Of a stretch of DNA of 64,000 bases, positions 48,541 through 61,458 are shown one piece after another (the stretch's first letter is position 1; each line of letters begins with the position of its first letter). Source of the DNA: Hydractinia symbiolongicarpus (taxonomy: Eukaryota; Cnidaria; Hydrozoa; Anthoathecata; Hydractiniidae); assembly GCF_029227915.1 (NCBI RefSeq), contig NC_079878.1:28857501-28921500 (forward strand), read 5' to 3'. Made by a program: the position numbers and the translations under genes. Under the pieces are notes generated by a model. It did not search any database, was not told the DNA's origin, and saw nothing but the letters and a program-made list of their open reading frames with translations.

Positions 48541-51500
48541 CGCCGGCAAACAAAAACCCGCGATTTCCCGTAAATCCCGTGCTTGGCCCGTATAGTCGAG
48601 TACATACAAAGAAAGTACCCTGTGAGTAAACTCATTTCCCGAACGATTTTTTAAATTATCTTTTCACCACTAAAACGCATGAGACTTGTTGTTTTTAAAA
48701 ATGTTTTCATTTTTGATAAGACGCTGAATAAAAGGTGTTTAATCGCCGGCAAACCAAAACCCGCGATTTCCCGTAAATCCCGAGCTTGGCCCGTATAGTC
48801 GAATGTATACAAAGAAAGTAACCTGTGAGTAAACTCATTTCTCGAACGATTTTTTAAATTATCTTTACACCACTAAAACGCATAAGACTTGTAGTTTTCA
48901 AAAATGTTTTCATTTTTGATAAGACGCTGAATAAAAGATGTTTAATCGCCGGCAAACCAAAACCCGCGATTTCTCGTAAATACCGGACTCGGCCCGTATA
49001 GTCAAAAGTATACAAAGAAAGTACCCAGGGAGTAAACTCATTTCCCGAACGATTTTTTAAATTATTTTTTCACCACTAAAACGCATGAGACTTGTAGTTT
49101 TTAAAAATGTTTTCATTTTTGATGAGACGCTAAATAAAAGATGTTTAATCGCCGGGAAACGAAAACCCGCGATTTCCCGTAAATCCCGGACTCGGCCCGT
49201 ATAGTCAAAAGTATACAAAGAAAGTACCCAAGGAGTAAACTCATTTCCCGAACGATTTTTTAAATTATTTTTTCACCACTAAAACGCATGAGACTTGTAG
49301 TTTTCAGGAATGTTTTCATTTTTGATGAGACGCTTATTGAAAGAAGTTTAATCGCCGGCAAACGAAAACCTGCGATTTCCTGTAAATCCCGGGCTTGGCC
49401 CGTATAGTCGAATGTATACAAAGAAAGTACCCTGTGAGTAAACTCATTTCCCGAACGATTTTTTAAATTATTTTTTCACCACTAAAACGCATGAGACTTG
49501 TAGTTTTCAAAAATGTATTCATTTTTGATGAGACGCTGAATAAAAGATGTTTAATCGCCGGCAAACGAAAACCCGCGATTTCCCGTAAATCCCGGACTTG
49601 GCCCGTATAGTCAAAAGTATACAAAGAAAGTACCCTGTGAGTAAACTCATTTCCCGAACGATTTTTTAAATTATTTTTTCACCACTAAAACGCATAAGAC
49701 TTGTAGTTTTCAAAAATGTATTCATTCTTGATGAGACGCTGAATAAAAGATGTTTAATCGCCGGCAAACGAAAACCCGCGATTTCCCGTAAATCCCGGAC
49801 TTGGCCCGTATAGTCAAAAGTATACAAAGAAAGTACCCAGGGAGTAAACTCATTTCCTGAACGATTTTTTAAATTATCTTTTCACCACTAAAACGCATGA
49901 GACTTGTAGTTTTCAGGAATGTTTTCATTTTTGATGAGACGCTTAATGAAAGAAGTTTAATCGCCGGCAAACGAAAACCCGCGATTTCCCGTAAATCCCG
50001 GGCTTGGCCCGTATAGTCGAATGTATACAAAGAAAGTACCCTGTGAGTAAACTCATTTCCCGAACGATTTTTTAAATTATTTTTTCACCACTAAAACGCA
50101 TGAGACTTGTAGTTGTCAAAAATGGTTTCATTTTTGATAAGACGCTGAATAAAAGATGTTTAATCGCCGGCAAACCAAAACCCGCGATTTCCCGTAAATC
50201 CCGTGCTTGGCCCGCATAGTCGAGTACATACAAAGAAAGTACCCTGTGAGTAAACTCATTTTCAGAACGATTTTTTAAATTATCTTTTCACCACTAAAAC
50301 GCATGAGACTTGTAGTTTTCAAAAATGTTTTCATTTTTGATGAGACTCTGAATAAAAGAAGTTTAATCGCCGGCAAACGAAAACCCGCGAATTCCCGTAA
50401 ATCCCGGGCTTGGCCCGTATAGTCGAATGTATAAAAAGAAAGTACCCTGTGAGTAAACTCATTTCCCGAACGATTTTTTAAATTATCTTTTCACCACTAA
50501 AACGCATGAGACTTGTAGTTTTCAGGAATGTTTTCATTTTTGATGAGACGCTTAATGAAAGAAGTTTAATCGCCGGCAAACGAAAACCCGCGATTTCCCG
50601 TAAATCCCGGGCTTGGCCCGTATAGTCGAATGTATACAAAGAAAGTACCCTGTGAGTAAACTCATTTCCCGAACGATTTTTTAAATTATTTTTTCACCAC
50701 TAAAACGCATGAGACTTGTAGTTTTCAAAAATGGTTTCATTTTTGATGAGACGCTGAATATAAGAAGTTTAATCGCCGGCAAACAAAAACCCGCGATTTC
50801 CCGTAAATCCCGTGCTTGGCCCGTATAGTCGAGTACATACAAAGAAAGTACCCTGTGAGTAAACTCATTTCCCGAACGATTTTTTAAATTATTTTTTCAC
50901 CACTAAAACGCATGAGACTTGTAGTTTTCAAAAATGGTTTCATTTTTGATGAGACGCTGAATATAAGAAGTTTAATCGCCGGCAAACAAAAACCCGCGAT
51001 TTCCCGTAAATCCCGTGCTTGGCCCGTATAGTCGAGTACATACAAAGAAAGTACCCTGTGAGTAAACTCATTTCCAGAACGATTTTTTAAGTTATCTTTT
51101 CACCACTAAAACGCATGAGACTTGTAGTTTTCAAAAATGTTTTCATTTTTGATAAGACGCTGAATAAAAGATGTTTAATCGCCGGCAAACCAAAACCCGC
51201 GATTTCCCGTAAATCCCGTGCTTGGCCCGTATAGTCGAGTACATGCAAAGAAAGTACCCTGTGAGTAAACTCATTTCCAGAACGATTTTTTAAATTATCT
51301 TTTCACCACTAAAACGCATGAGACTTGTAGTTTTCAAAAATGTTTTCATTTTTGATAAGACGCTGAATGAAAGATGTTTAATCGCCGGCAAACCAAAACC
51401 CGCGATTTCCCGTAAATACCGGACTCGGCCCGTATAGTCAAAAGTATACAAAGAAAATACCCAGGGAGTAAACACATTTCCCGAACGATTTTTTAATATA

Positions 51501-52700
51501 TTTTTTCACCACTAAAACGCATAAGACTTGTAGTTTTCAGGAATGTTTTCATTTTTGATGAGACGCTTAATGAAAGAAGTTTAATCGCCGGCAAACGAAA
51601 ACCCGCGATTTCCCGTAAATCCCGAGCTTGGCCCGTATAGTCGAATGTATACAAAGAAAGTACCCTGTGAGTAAACTCATTTCTCGAACGATTTTTTAAA
51701 TTATCTTTTCACCACTAAAACGCATGAGACTTGTAGTTTTCAAAAATGTTTTCATTTTTGATAAGACGCTGAATAAAAGATGTTTAATCGCCGACAAACC
51801 AAAACCCGCGATTTCCCGTAAATACCGGACTCGGCCCGTATAGTCAAAAGTATAAAAAGAAAGTACCCAGGGAGTAAACTCATTTCCCGAACGATTTTTT
51901 AAATTATTTTTTCACCACTAAAACGCATGAGACTTGTAGTTTTCAAAAATGTTTTCATTTTTGATGAGACGCTAAATAAAAGATGTTTAATCGCCGGGAA
52001 ACGAAAACCCGCGATTTCCCGTAAATCCCGGACTCGGCCGTATAGTCAAAAGTATACAAAGAAAGTACCCAGGGAGTAAACTCATTTCCCGAACGGTTTT
52101 TTAAATTATTTTTTCACCACTAAAACGAATGAGACTTGTAGTTTTCAGGAATGTTTTCATTTTTGATGAGACGCTTAATGAAAGAAGTTTAATTGTCGGC
52201 AAACGAATACCCGCGATTTCCCGTAAATCCCGGGCTTGGCCCGTATAGTCGAATGTATACAAAGAAAGTACCCTGTGAGTAAACTCATTTCCCGAACGAT
52301 TTTTTAAATTATTTTTTCACCACTAAAACGCATGAGACTTGTAGTTTTCAAAAATGTTTTCATTTTTGATGAGACGCTGAATAAAAGATGTTTAATCGCC
52401 GGCAAACAAAAACCCGCAATTTCCCGTAAATCCTGTGCTTGGCCCGTATAGTCGAGTACATACAAAGAAAGTACCCTGTGAGTAAACTCATTTCCAGAAC
52501 GATTTTTTAATCTATTTTTTCACCACTAAAACGCATGAGACTTGTAGTTTTCAGGAATGTTTTCATTTTTGATGAGACGCTTAATGAAAGAAGTTTAATT
52601 GTCGGCAAACGAAAACCCGCGATTTCCCGTAAATCCCGGGCTTGGCCCGTATAGTCGAATGTATACAAAGAAAGTACCCTGTGAGTAAACTCATTTCCCG

Positions 52701-54118
52701 AACGATTTTTTAAATTATTTTTTCACCACTAAAACGCATGAGACTTGTAGTTTTCAAAAATGTTTTCATTTTTGATGAGACGCTGAATAAAAGATGTTTA
52801 ATCGCCGGAAAACGAAACCAGCGATTTCCCGTAAATCCCGTGCTTGGCCCGTATAGTCGAGTACATACAAAGAAATTACCCTGTGAGTAAACGCATTTCC
52901 AGAACGATTTTTTAATCTATTTTTTTACCACTAAAACGCATGAGACTTGTAGTTTTCAAAAATGTTTTCATTTTTGATGAGACGCTGAATAAAAGATGTT
53001 TAATCGCCGGAAAACGAAACCAGCGATTTCCCGTAAATCCCGTGCTTGGCCCGTATAGTCGAGTACATACAAAGAAATTACCCTGTGAGTAAACTCATTT
53101 CCAGAACGATTTTTTAATCTATTTTTTCACCACTAAAACGCATGAGACTTGTAGTTTTCAGGAATGTTTTCATTTTTGATGAGACGCTTAATGAAAGAAG
53201 TTTAATTGTCGGCAAACGAAAACCCGCGATTTCCCGTAAATCCCGGGCTTGGCCCGTATAGTCGAATGTATACAAAGAAAGTACCCTGTGAGTAAACTCA
53301 TTTCCCGAACGATTTTTTAAATTATTTTTTCACCACTAAAACGCATGAGACTTGTAGTTTTCAAAAATGTTTTCATTTTTGATGAGACGCTGAATAAAAG
53401 ATGTTTAATCGCCGGAAAACGAAACCCGCGATTTCCCGTAAATCCCGTGCTTGGCCCGTATAGTCGAGTACATACAAAGAAATTACCCTGTGAGTAAACT
53501 CATTTCCAGAACGATTTTTTAATCTATTTTTTCACCACTAAAACGCATGAGACTTGTAGTTTTCAGGAATGTTTTCATTTTTGATGAGACGCTTAATGAA
53601 AGAAGTTTAATTGTCGGCAAACGAAAACCTGCGATTTCCCGTAAATACCGGACTCGGCCCGTATAGTTAAAAGTATACAAAGAAAGTACCCAGGGAGTAA
53701 ACTCATTTCCCGAACGATTTTTTAAATTATTTTTTCACCACTAAAACGCATGAGACTTGTAGTTTTTAAAAATGTTTTCATTTTTGATGAGACGCTAAAT
53801 AAAAGATGTTTAATCGAAGGGAAACGAAAACCCGCGATTTCCCGTAAATCCCGGACTCGGCCCGTATAGTCAAAAGTATACAAAGAAAGTACCCAAGGAG
53901 TAAACTCATTTCCCGAACGATTTTTTAAATTATTTTTTCACCACTAAAACGCATGAGACTTGTAGTTTTCAAAAATGTTTTCATTTTTGATGAGACGCTA
54001 AATAAAAGATGTTTAATCGAAGGGAAACGAAAACCCGCGATTTCCCGTAAATCCCGGACTCGGCCCGTATAGTCAAAAGTATACAAAGAAAGTACCCAAG
54101 GAGTAAACTCATTTCCCG
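52701..54118 (+). repeat. Family B seven-monomer tandem duplication, copy 1 (1418 bp)
   Basis: The offset of 1418 is fixed by AACGCATTTCC (52890 and 54308) and by ATCGAAGGG (about 53813 and 55231). The block contains monomers with CGAAACCAGCG, AAATTACCCTG and TTAATTGTCGG. Within the copy, single monomers are themselves doubled: CGAAACCAGCG near 52807 and 53010, and CGAAGGG near 53815 and 54018. Confidence 0.8.
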
Positions 54119-55386
54119 AACGATTTTTTAAATTATTTTTTCACCACTAAAACGCATGAGACTTGTAGTTTTCAAAAATGTTTTCATTTTTGATGAGACG
54201 CTGAATAAAAGATGTTTAATCGCCGGAAAACGAAACCAGCGATTTCCCGTAAATCCCGTGCTTGGCCCGTATAGTCGAGTACATACAAAGAAATTACCCT
54301 GTGAGTAAACGCATTTCCAGAACGATTTTTTAATCTATTTTTTTACCACTAAAACGCATGAGACTTGTAGTTTTCAAAAATGTTTTCATTTTTGATGAGA
54401 CGCTGAATAAAAGATGTTTAATCGCCGGAAAACGAAACCAGCGATTTCCCGTAAATCCCGTGCTTGGCCCGTATAGTCGAGTACATACAAAGAAATTACC
54501 CTGTGAGTAAACTCATTTCCAGAACGATTTTTTAATCTATTTTTTCACCACTAAAACGCATGAGACTTGTAGTTTTCAGGAATGTTTTCATTTTTGATGA
54601 GACGCTTAATGAAAGAAGTTTAATTGTCGGCAAACGAAAACCCGCGATTTCCCGTAAATCCCGGGCTTGGCCCGTATAGTCGAATGTATACAAAGAAAGT
54701 ACCCTGTGAGTAAACTCATTTCCCGAACGATTTTTTAAATTATTTTTTCACCACTAAAACGCATGAGACTTGTAGTTTTCAAAAATGTTTTCATTTTTGA
54801 TGAGACGCTGAATAAAAGATGTTTAATCGCCGGAAAACGAAACCCGCGATTTCCCGTAAATCCCGTGCTTGGCCCGTATAGTCGAGTACATACAAAGAAA
54901 TTACCCTGTGAGTAAACTCATTTCCAGAACGATTTTTTAATCTATTTTTTCACCACTAAAACGCATGAGACTTGTAGTTTTCAGGAATGTTTTCATTTTT
55001 GATGAGACGCTTAATGAAAGAAGTTTAATTGTCGGCAAACGAAAACCTGCGATTTCCCGTAAATACCGGACTCGGCCCGTATAGTTAAAAGTATACAAAG
55101 AAAGTACCCAGGGAGTAAACTCATTTCCCGAACGATTTTTTAAATTATTTTTTCACCACTAAAACGCATGAGACTTGTAGTTTTTAAAAATGTTTTCATT
55201 TTTGATGAGACGCTAAATAAAAGATGTTTAATCGAAGGGAAACGAAAACCCGCGATTTCCCGTAAATCCCGGACTCGGCCCGTATAGTCAAAAGTATACA
55301 AAGAAAGTACCCAAGGAGTAAACTCATTTCCCGAACGATTTTTTAAATTATTTTTTCACCACTAAAACGCATGAGACTTGTAGTTT
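54119..55386 (+). repeat. Family B seven-monomer tandem duplication, copy 2
   Basis: Second copy of the 1418-bp block. It matches through about 55386, then changes to a CAGGAATG monomer where copy 1 had a second CGAAGGG monomer. The doubled CGAAGGG unit of copy 1 is therefore single here. The order of events (monomer doubling before or after the block duplication) could be resolved by full alignment. Confidence 0.78.
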
Positions 55387-56179
55387 TCAGGAATGTTTTC
55401 ATTTTTGATGAGACGCTTAATGAAAGAAGTTTAATCGCCGGCAAACGAAAACCTGCGATTTCCCGTAAATCCCGGGCTTGGCCCGTATAGTCGAATGTAT
55501 ACAAAGAAAGTACCCTGTGAGTAAACTCATTTCCCGAACGATTTTTTAAATTATTTTTTCACCACTAAAACGCATAAGACTTGTAGTTTTCAAAAATGTA
55601 TTCATTTTTGATGAGACGCTGAATAAAAGATGTTTAATCGCCGGCAAACGAAAACCCGCGATTTCCCGTAAATCCCGGACTTGGCCCGTATAGTCAAAAG
55701 TATACAAAGAAAGTACCCAGGGAGTAAACTCATTTCCTGAACGATTTTTTAAATTATTTTTTCACCACTAAAACGCATACGACTTGTAGTTTTCAGGAAT
55801 GTTTTCAATTTTGATGAGACGCTTAATGAAAGAAGTTTAATCGCCGGCAAACGAAAACCTGCGATTTCCCGTAAATCCCGTGCTTGGCCCGTATAGTCGA
55901 ATGTATACAAAGAAAGTACCCTGTGAGTAAACTCATTTCCCGAACGATTTTTTAAATTATTTTTTCACCACTAAAACGCATGAGACTTGTAGTTTTCAAA
56001 AATGTTTTCATTTTTGATGAGACGCTGAATATAAGAAGTTTAATCGCCGGCAAACAAAAACCCGCAATTTCCCGTAAATCCTGTGCTTGTCCCGTATAGT
56101 CGAGTACATACAAAGAAAGTACCCTGTGAGTAAACTCATTTCCAGAACGATTTTTTAATCTATTTTTTCACCACTACAA

Positions 56180-58721
56180 CGCATGAGACTTGTAGTTTTC
56201 AAAAATGTATTCATTTTTGATGAGACGCTGAATAAAAGATGTTTAATCGCCGGCAAACGAAAACCAGCGATTTCCCGTAAATCCCGGACTTGGCCCGTAT
56301 AGTCAAAAGTATACAAAGAAAGTACCCTGTGAGTAAACTCATTTCCCGAACGATTTTTTAAATTATTTTTTCACCACTAAAACGCATAAGACTTGTAGTT
56401 TTCAAAAATGTATTCATTTTTGATGAGACGCTGAATAAAAGATGTTTAATCGCCGGCAAACGAAAACCCGCGATTTCCCGTAAATCCCGGACTTGGCCCG
56501 TATAGTCAAAAGTATACAAAGAAAGTACCCAGGGAGTAAACTCATTTCCTGAACGACTTTTTAAATTATTTTTTCACCACTAAAACGCATACGACTTGTA
56601 GTTTTCAGGAATGTTTTCATTTTTGATGAGACGCTTAATGAAAGAAGTTTAATCGCCGGCAAACGAAAACCCGCGATTTCCCGTAAATCCCGGGCTTGGC
56701 CCGTATAGTCGAATGTATACAAAGAAAGTACCCTGTGAGTAAACTCATTTCCCGAACGATTTTTTAAATTATTTTTTCACCACTAAAACGCATGAGACTT
56801 GTAGTTTTCAAAAATGGTTTCATTTTTGATAAGACGCTGAATAAAAGATGTTTAATCGCCGGCAAACCAAAACCCGCGATTTCACGTAAATCCCGTGCTT
56901 GGCCCGCATAGTCGAGTACATACAAAGAAAGTACCCTGTGAGTAAATTCATTTTCAGAACGATTTTTAAAATTATCTTTTCACCACTAAAACGCATGAGA
57001 CTTGTAGTTTTCAAAAATGTTTTCATTTTTGATGAGACTCTGAATAAAAGAAGTTTAATCGCCGGCAAACGAAAACCCGCGAATTCCCGTAAATCCCGGG
57101 CTTGGCCCGTATAGTCGAATGTATACAAAGAAAGTACCCTGTGAGTAAACTCATTTCCCGAACGACTTTTTAAATTATCTTTTCACCACTAAAACGCATG
57201 AGACTTGTAGTTTTCAAAAATGTTTTCATTTTTGATAAGACGCTGAATAAAAGATGTTTAATCGCCGGCGAACCAAAACCCGCGATTTCCCGTAAATACT
57301 GGAATCGGCCCGTATAGTCAAAAGTATACAAAGAAAATACCCAGGGAGTAAACACATTTCCCGAACGATTTTTTAAATTAATTTTTTCACCACTAAAACG
57401 CATGAGATTTGTAGTTTTTAAAAATGTATTCATTTTTGATGAGACGCTGAATAAAAGATGTTTAATCGCCGGCAAACGAAAACCCGCGATTTCCCGTAAA
57501 TCCCGGACTTGGCCCGTATAGTCAAAAGTATACAAAGAAAGTACCCAGGGAGTAAACTCATTTCCCGAACAATTTTTTAAATTATTTTTTCACCACTAAA
57601 ACGCATGAGACTTTTAGTTTTCAGGAATGTTTTCATTTTTGATAAGACGCTGAATAAAAGATGTTTAATCGCCGGGAAACGAAAACCCGCGATTTCCCGT
57701 AAATCCCGGACTCGGCCCGTATAGTCAAAAGTATACAAAGAAAGTACCCAAGGAGTAAACTCATTTCCCGAACGATTTTTTAAATTATTTTTTCACCACT
57801 AAAACGCATGAGACTTGTAGTTTTCAGGAATGTTTTCATTTTTGATGAGACGCTTAATGAAAGAAGTTTAATCGCCGGCAAACGAAAACCTGCGATTTCC
57901 CGTAAATCCCGGGCTTGGCCCGTATAGTCGAATGTATAAAAAGAAAGTACCCTGTGAGTAAACTCATTTCCCGAACGATTTTTTAAATTATTTTTTCACC
58001 ACTAAAACGCATGAGACTTGTAGTTTTCAAAAATGTTTTCATTTTTGATGAGACGCTGAATATAAGAAGTTTAATCGCCGGCAAACAAAAACCCGCAATT
58101 TCCCGTAAATCCTGTGCTTGTCCCGTATAGTCGAGTACATGCAAAGAAAGTACCCTGTGAGTAAACTCATTTCCAGAACGATTTTTTAATCTATTTTTTC
58201 ACCACTAAAACGCATGAGACTTGTAGTTTTCAAAAATGTATTCATTTTTGATGAGACGCTGAATAAAATATGTTTAATCGCCGGCAAACGAAAACCCGCG
58301 ATTTCCCGTAAATCCCGGACTTGGCCCGTATAGTCAAAAGTATACAAAGAAAGTACCCTGTGAGTAAACTCATTTCCCGAACGATTTTTTAAATTATTTT
58401 TTCACCACTAAAACGCATAAGACTTGTAGTTTTCAAAAATGTATTCATTTTTGATAAGACGCTGAATAAAAGATGTTTAATCGCCGGCAAACGAAAACCC
58501 GCGATTTCCCGTAAATCCAGGACTTGGCCCGTATAGTCAAAAGTATACAAAGAAAGTACCCAGGGAGTAAACTCATTTCCTGAACGATTTTTTAAATTAT
58601 TTTTTCACCACTAAAACGCATACGACTTGTAGTTTTCAGGAATGTTTTCATTTTTGATGAGACGCTTAATGAAAGAAGTTTAATCGCCGGCAAACGAAAA
58701 CCTGCGATTTCCCGTAAATCC
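56180..58721 (+). repeat. Family B 2.5-kb block repeated at 5279 bp, copy 1
   Basis: This block matches 61459-64000 at an offset of 5279, or 5278 after a single-base indel near 57377. Anchors are AAACCAGCGA at 56261 and the ATGTATAAAAAG variant near 57933. Further anchors are GATTTCACGTAAATCC near 56879 and CTTGTCCCGTATAG near 58130. Only about half a dozen differences were noticed by eye. The left border is near 56180, where this copy has TTTAATCTATTTTTTC and the other has TTAAATTATCTTTTC. Confidence 0.82.
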
Positions 58722-61458
58722 CGTGCTTGGCCCGTATAGTCGAATGTATACAAAGAAAGTACCCTGTGAGTAAACTCATTTCCCGAACGATTTTTTAAAT
58801 TATTTTTTTACCACTAAAACGCATGAGACTTGTAGTTTTCAAAAATGTTTTCATTTTTGATGAGACGCGGAATATAAGAAGTTTAATCGCCGGCAAACAA
58901 AAACCCGCAATTTCCCGTAAATCCTGTGCTTGTCCCGTATAGTCGAGTACATACAAAGAAAGTACCCTGTGAGTAAACTCATTTCCCGAACGATTTTTTA
59001 AATTATTTTTTCACCACTAAAACGCATAAGACTTGTAGTTTTCAAAAATGTATTCATTTTTGATAAGACGCTGAATAAAAGATGTTTAATCGCCGGCAAA
59101 CGAAAACCCGCGATTTCCCGTAAATCCCGGACTTGGCCCGTATAGTCAAAAGTATACAAAGAAAGTACCCAGGGAGTAAACTCATTTCCTGAACGATTTT
59201 TTAAATTATTTTTTCACCACTAAAACGCATACGACTTGTAGTTTTCAGGAATGTTTTCATTTTTGATGAGACGCTTAATGAAAGAAGTTTAATCGCCGGC
59301 AAACGAAAACCTGCGATTTCCCGTAAATCCCGTGCTTGGCCCGTATAGTCGAATGTATACAAAGAAAGTACCCTGTGAGTAAACTCATTTCCCGAACGAT
59401 TTTTTAAATTATTTTTTCACCACTAAAACGCATGAGACTTGTAGTTTTCAAAAATGTTTTCATTTTTGATGAGACGCTGAATATAAGAAGTTTAATCGCC
59501 GGCAAACAAAAACCCGCAATTTCCCGTAAATCCTGTGCTTGTCCCGTATAGTCGAGTACATACAAAGAAAGTACCCTGTGAGTAAACTCATTTCCAGAAC
59601 GATTTTTTAAATTATTTTTTCACCACTAAAACGCATAAGACTTGTAGTTTTCAAAAATGTATTCATTTTTGATGAGACGCTGAATAAAAGATGTTTAATC
59701 GCCGGCAAACGAAAACCCGCGATTTCCCGTAAATCCCGGACTTGGCCCGTATAGTCAAAAGTATACAAAGAAAGTACCCAGGGAGTAAACTCATTTCCTG
59801 AACGATTTTTTAAATTATTTTTTCACCACTAAAACGCATACGACTTGTAGTTTTCAGGAATGTTTTCATTTTTGATGAGACGCTTAATGAAAGAAGTTTA
59901 ATCGCCGGCAAACGAAAACCCGCGATTTCCCGTAAATCCCGGGCTTGGCCCGTATAGTCGAATGTATACAAAGAAAGTACCCTGTGAGTAAACTCTTTTC
60001 CCGAACGATTTTTTAAATTATTTTTTCACCACTAAAACGCATGAGACTTGTAGTTTTCAAAAATGGTTTCATTTTTGATAAGACGCTGAATAAAAGATGT
60101 TTAATCGCCGGCAAACCAAAACCCGCGATTTCCCGTAAATCCCGTGCTTGGCCCGCATAGTCGAGTACATACAAAGAAAGTACCCTGTGAGTAAACTCAT
60201 TTTCAGAACGATTTTTTAAATTATCTTTTCACCACTAAAACGCATGAGACTTGTAGTTTTCAAAAATGTTTTCATTTTTGATGAGACTCTGAATAAAAGA
60301 AGTTTAATCGCCGGCAAACGAAAACCCGAGAATTCCCGTAAATCCCGGGCTTGGCCCGTATAGTCGAATGTATACAAAGAAAGTACCCTGTGAGTAAACT
60401 CATTTCCCGAACGATTTTTTAAATTATCTTTTCACCACTAAAACGCATGAGACTTGTAGTTTTCAAAAATGTTTTCATTTTTGATAAGACGCTGAATAAA
60501 AGATGTTTAATCGCCGGCGAACCAAAACCCGCGATTTCCCGTAAATACCGGACTCGGCCCGTATAGTCAAAAGTATACAAAGAAAATACCCAGGGAGTAA
60601 ACACATTTCCCGAACGATTTTTTAAATTATTTTTTCACCACTAAAACGCATGAGATTTGTAGTTTTTAAAAATGTATTCATTTTTGATGAGACTCTGAAT
60701 AAAAGATGTTTAATCGCCGGTAAACGAAAACCCGCGATTTCCTGTAAATCCCGGACTTGGCCCGCATAGTCAAAAGTATACAAAGAAAGTACCCAGGGAG
60801 TAAACTCATTTCCTGAACAATTTTTTAAATTATTTTTTCACCACTAAAACGCATGAGACTTGTAGTTTTCAGGAATGTTTTCATTTTTGATGAGACGCTT
60901 AATGAAAGAAGTTTAATCGCCGGCAAACGAAAACCCGCGATTTCCCGTAAATCCCGGGCTTGGCCCGTATAGTCGAATGTATACAAAGAAAGTACCCTGT
61001 GAGTAAACTCCTTTCCCGAACGATTTTTTAAATTATTTTTTCACCACTAAAACGCATGAGATTTGTAGTTTTCAAAAATGGTTTCATTTTTGATGAGACG
61101 CTGAATATAAGAAGTTTAATCGCCGGCAAACAAAAACCCGCGATTTCCCGTAAATCCCGTGCTTGGCCCGTATAGTCGAGTACATACAAAGAAAGTACCC
61201 TGTGAGTAAACTCATTTCCAGAACGATTTTTTAAATTATCTTTTCACCACTAAAACGCATGAGACTTGTAGTTTTCAAAAATGTTTTCATTTTTAATAAG
61301 ACGCTGAATAAAAGATGTTTAATCGCCGGCAAACCAAAACCCGCGATTTCCTGTAAATCCCGTGCTTGGCCCGTATAGTCGAGTACATACAAAGAAAGTA
61401 CCCTGTGAGTAAACTCATTTCCAGAACGATTTTTTAAATTATCTTTTCACCACTAAAA

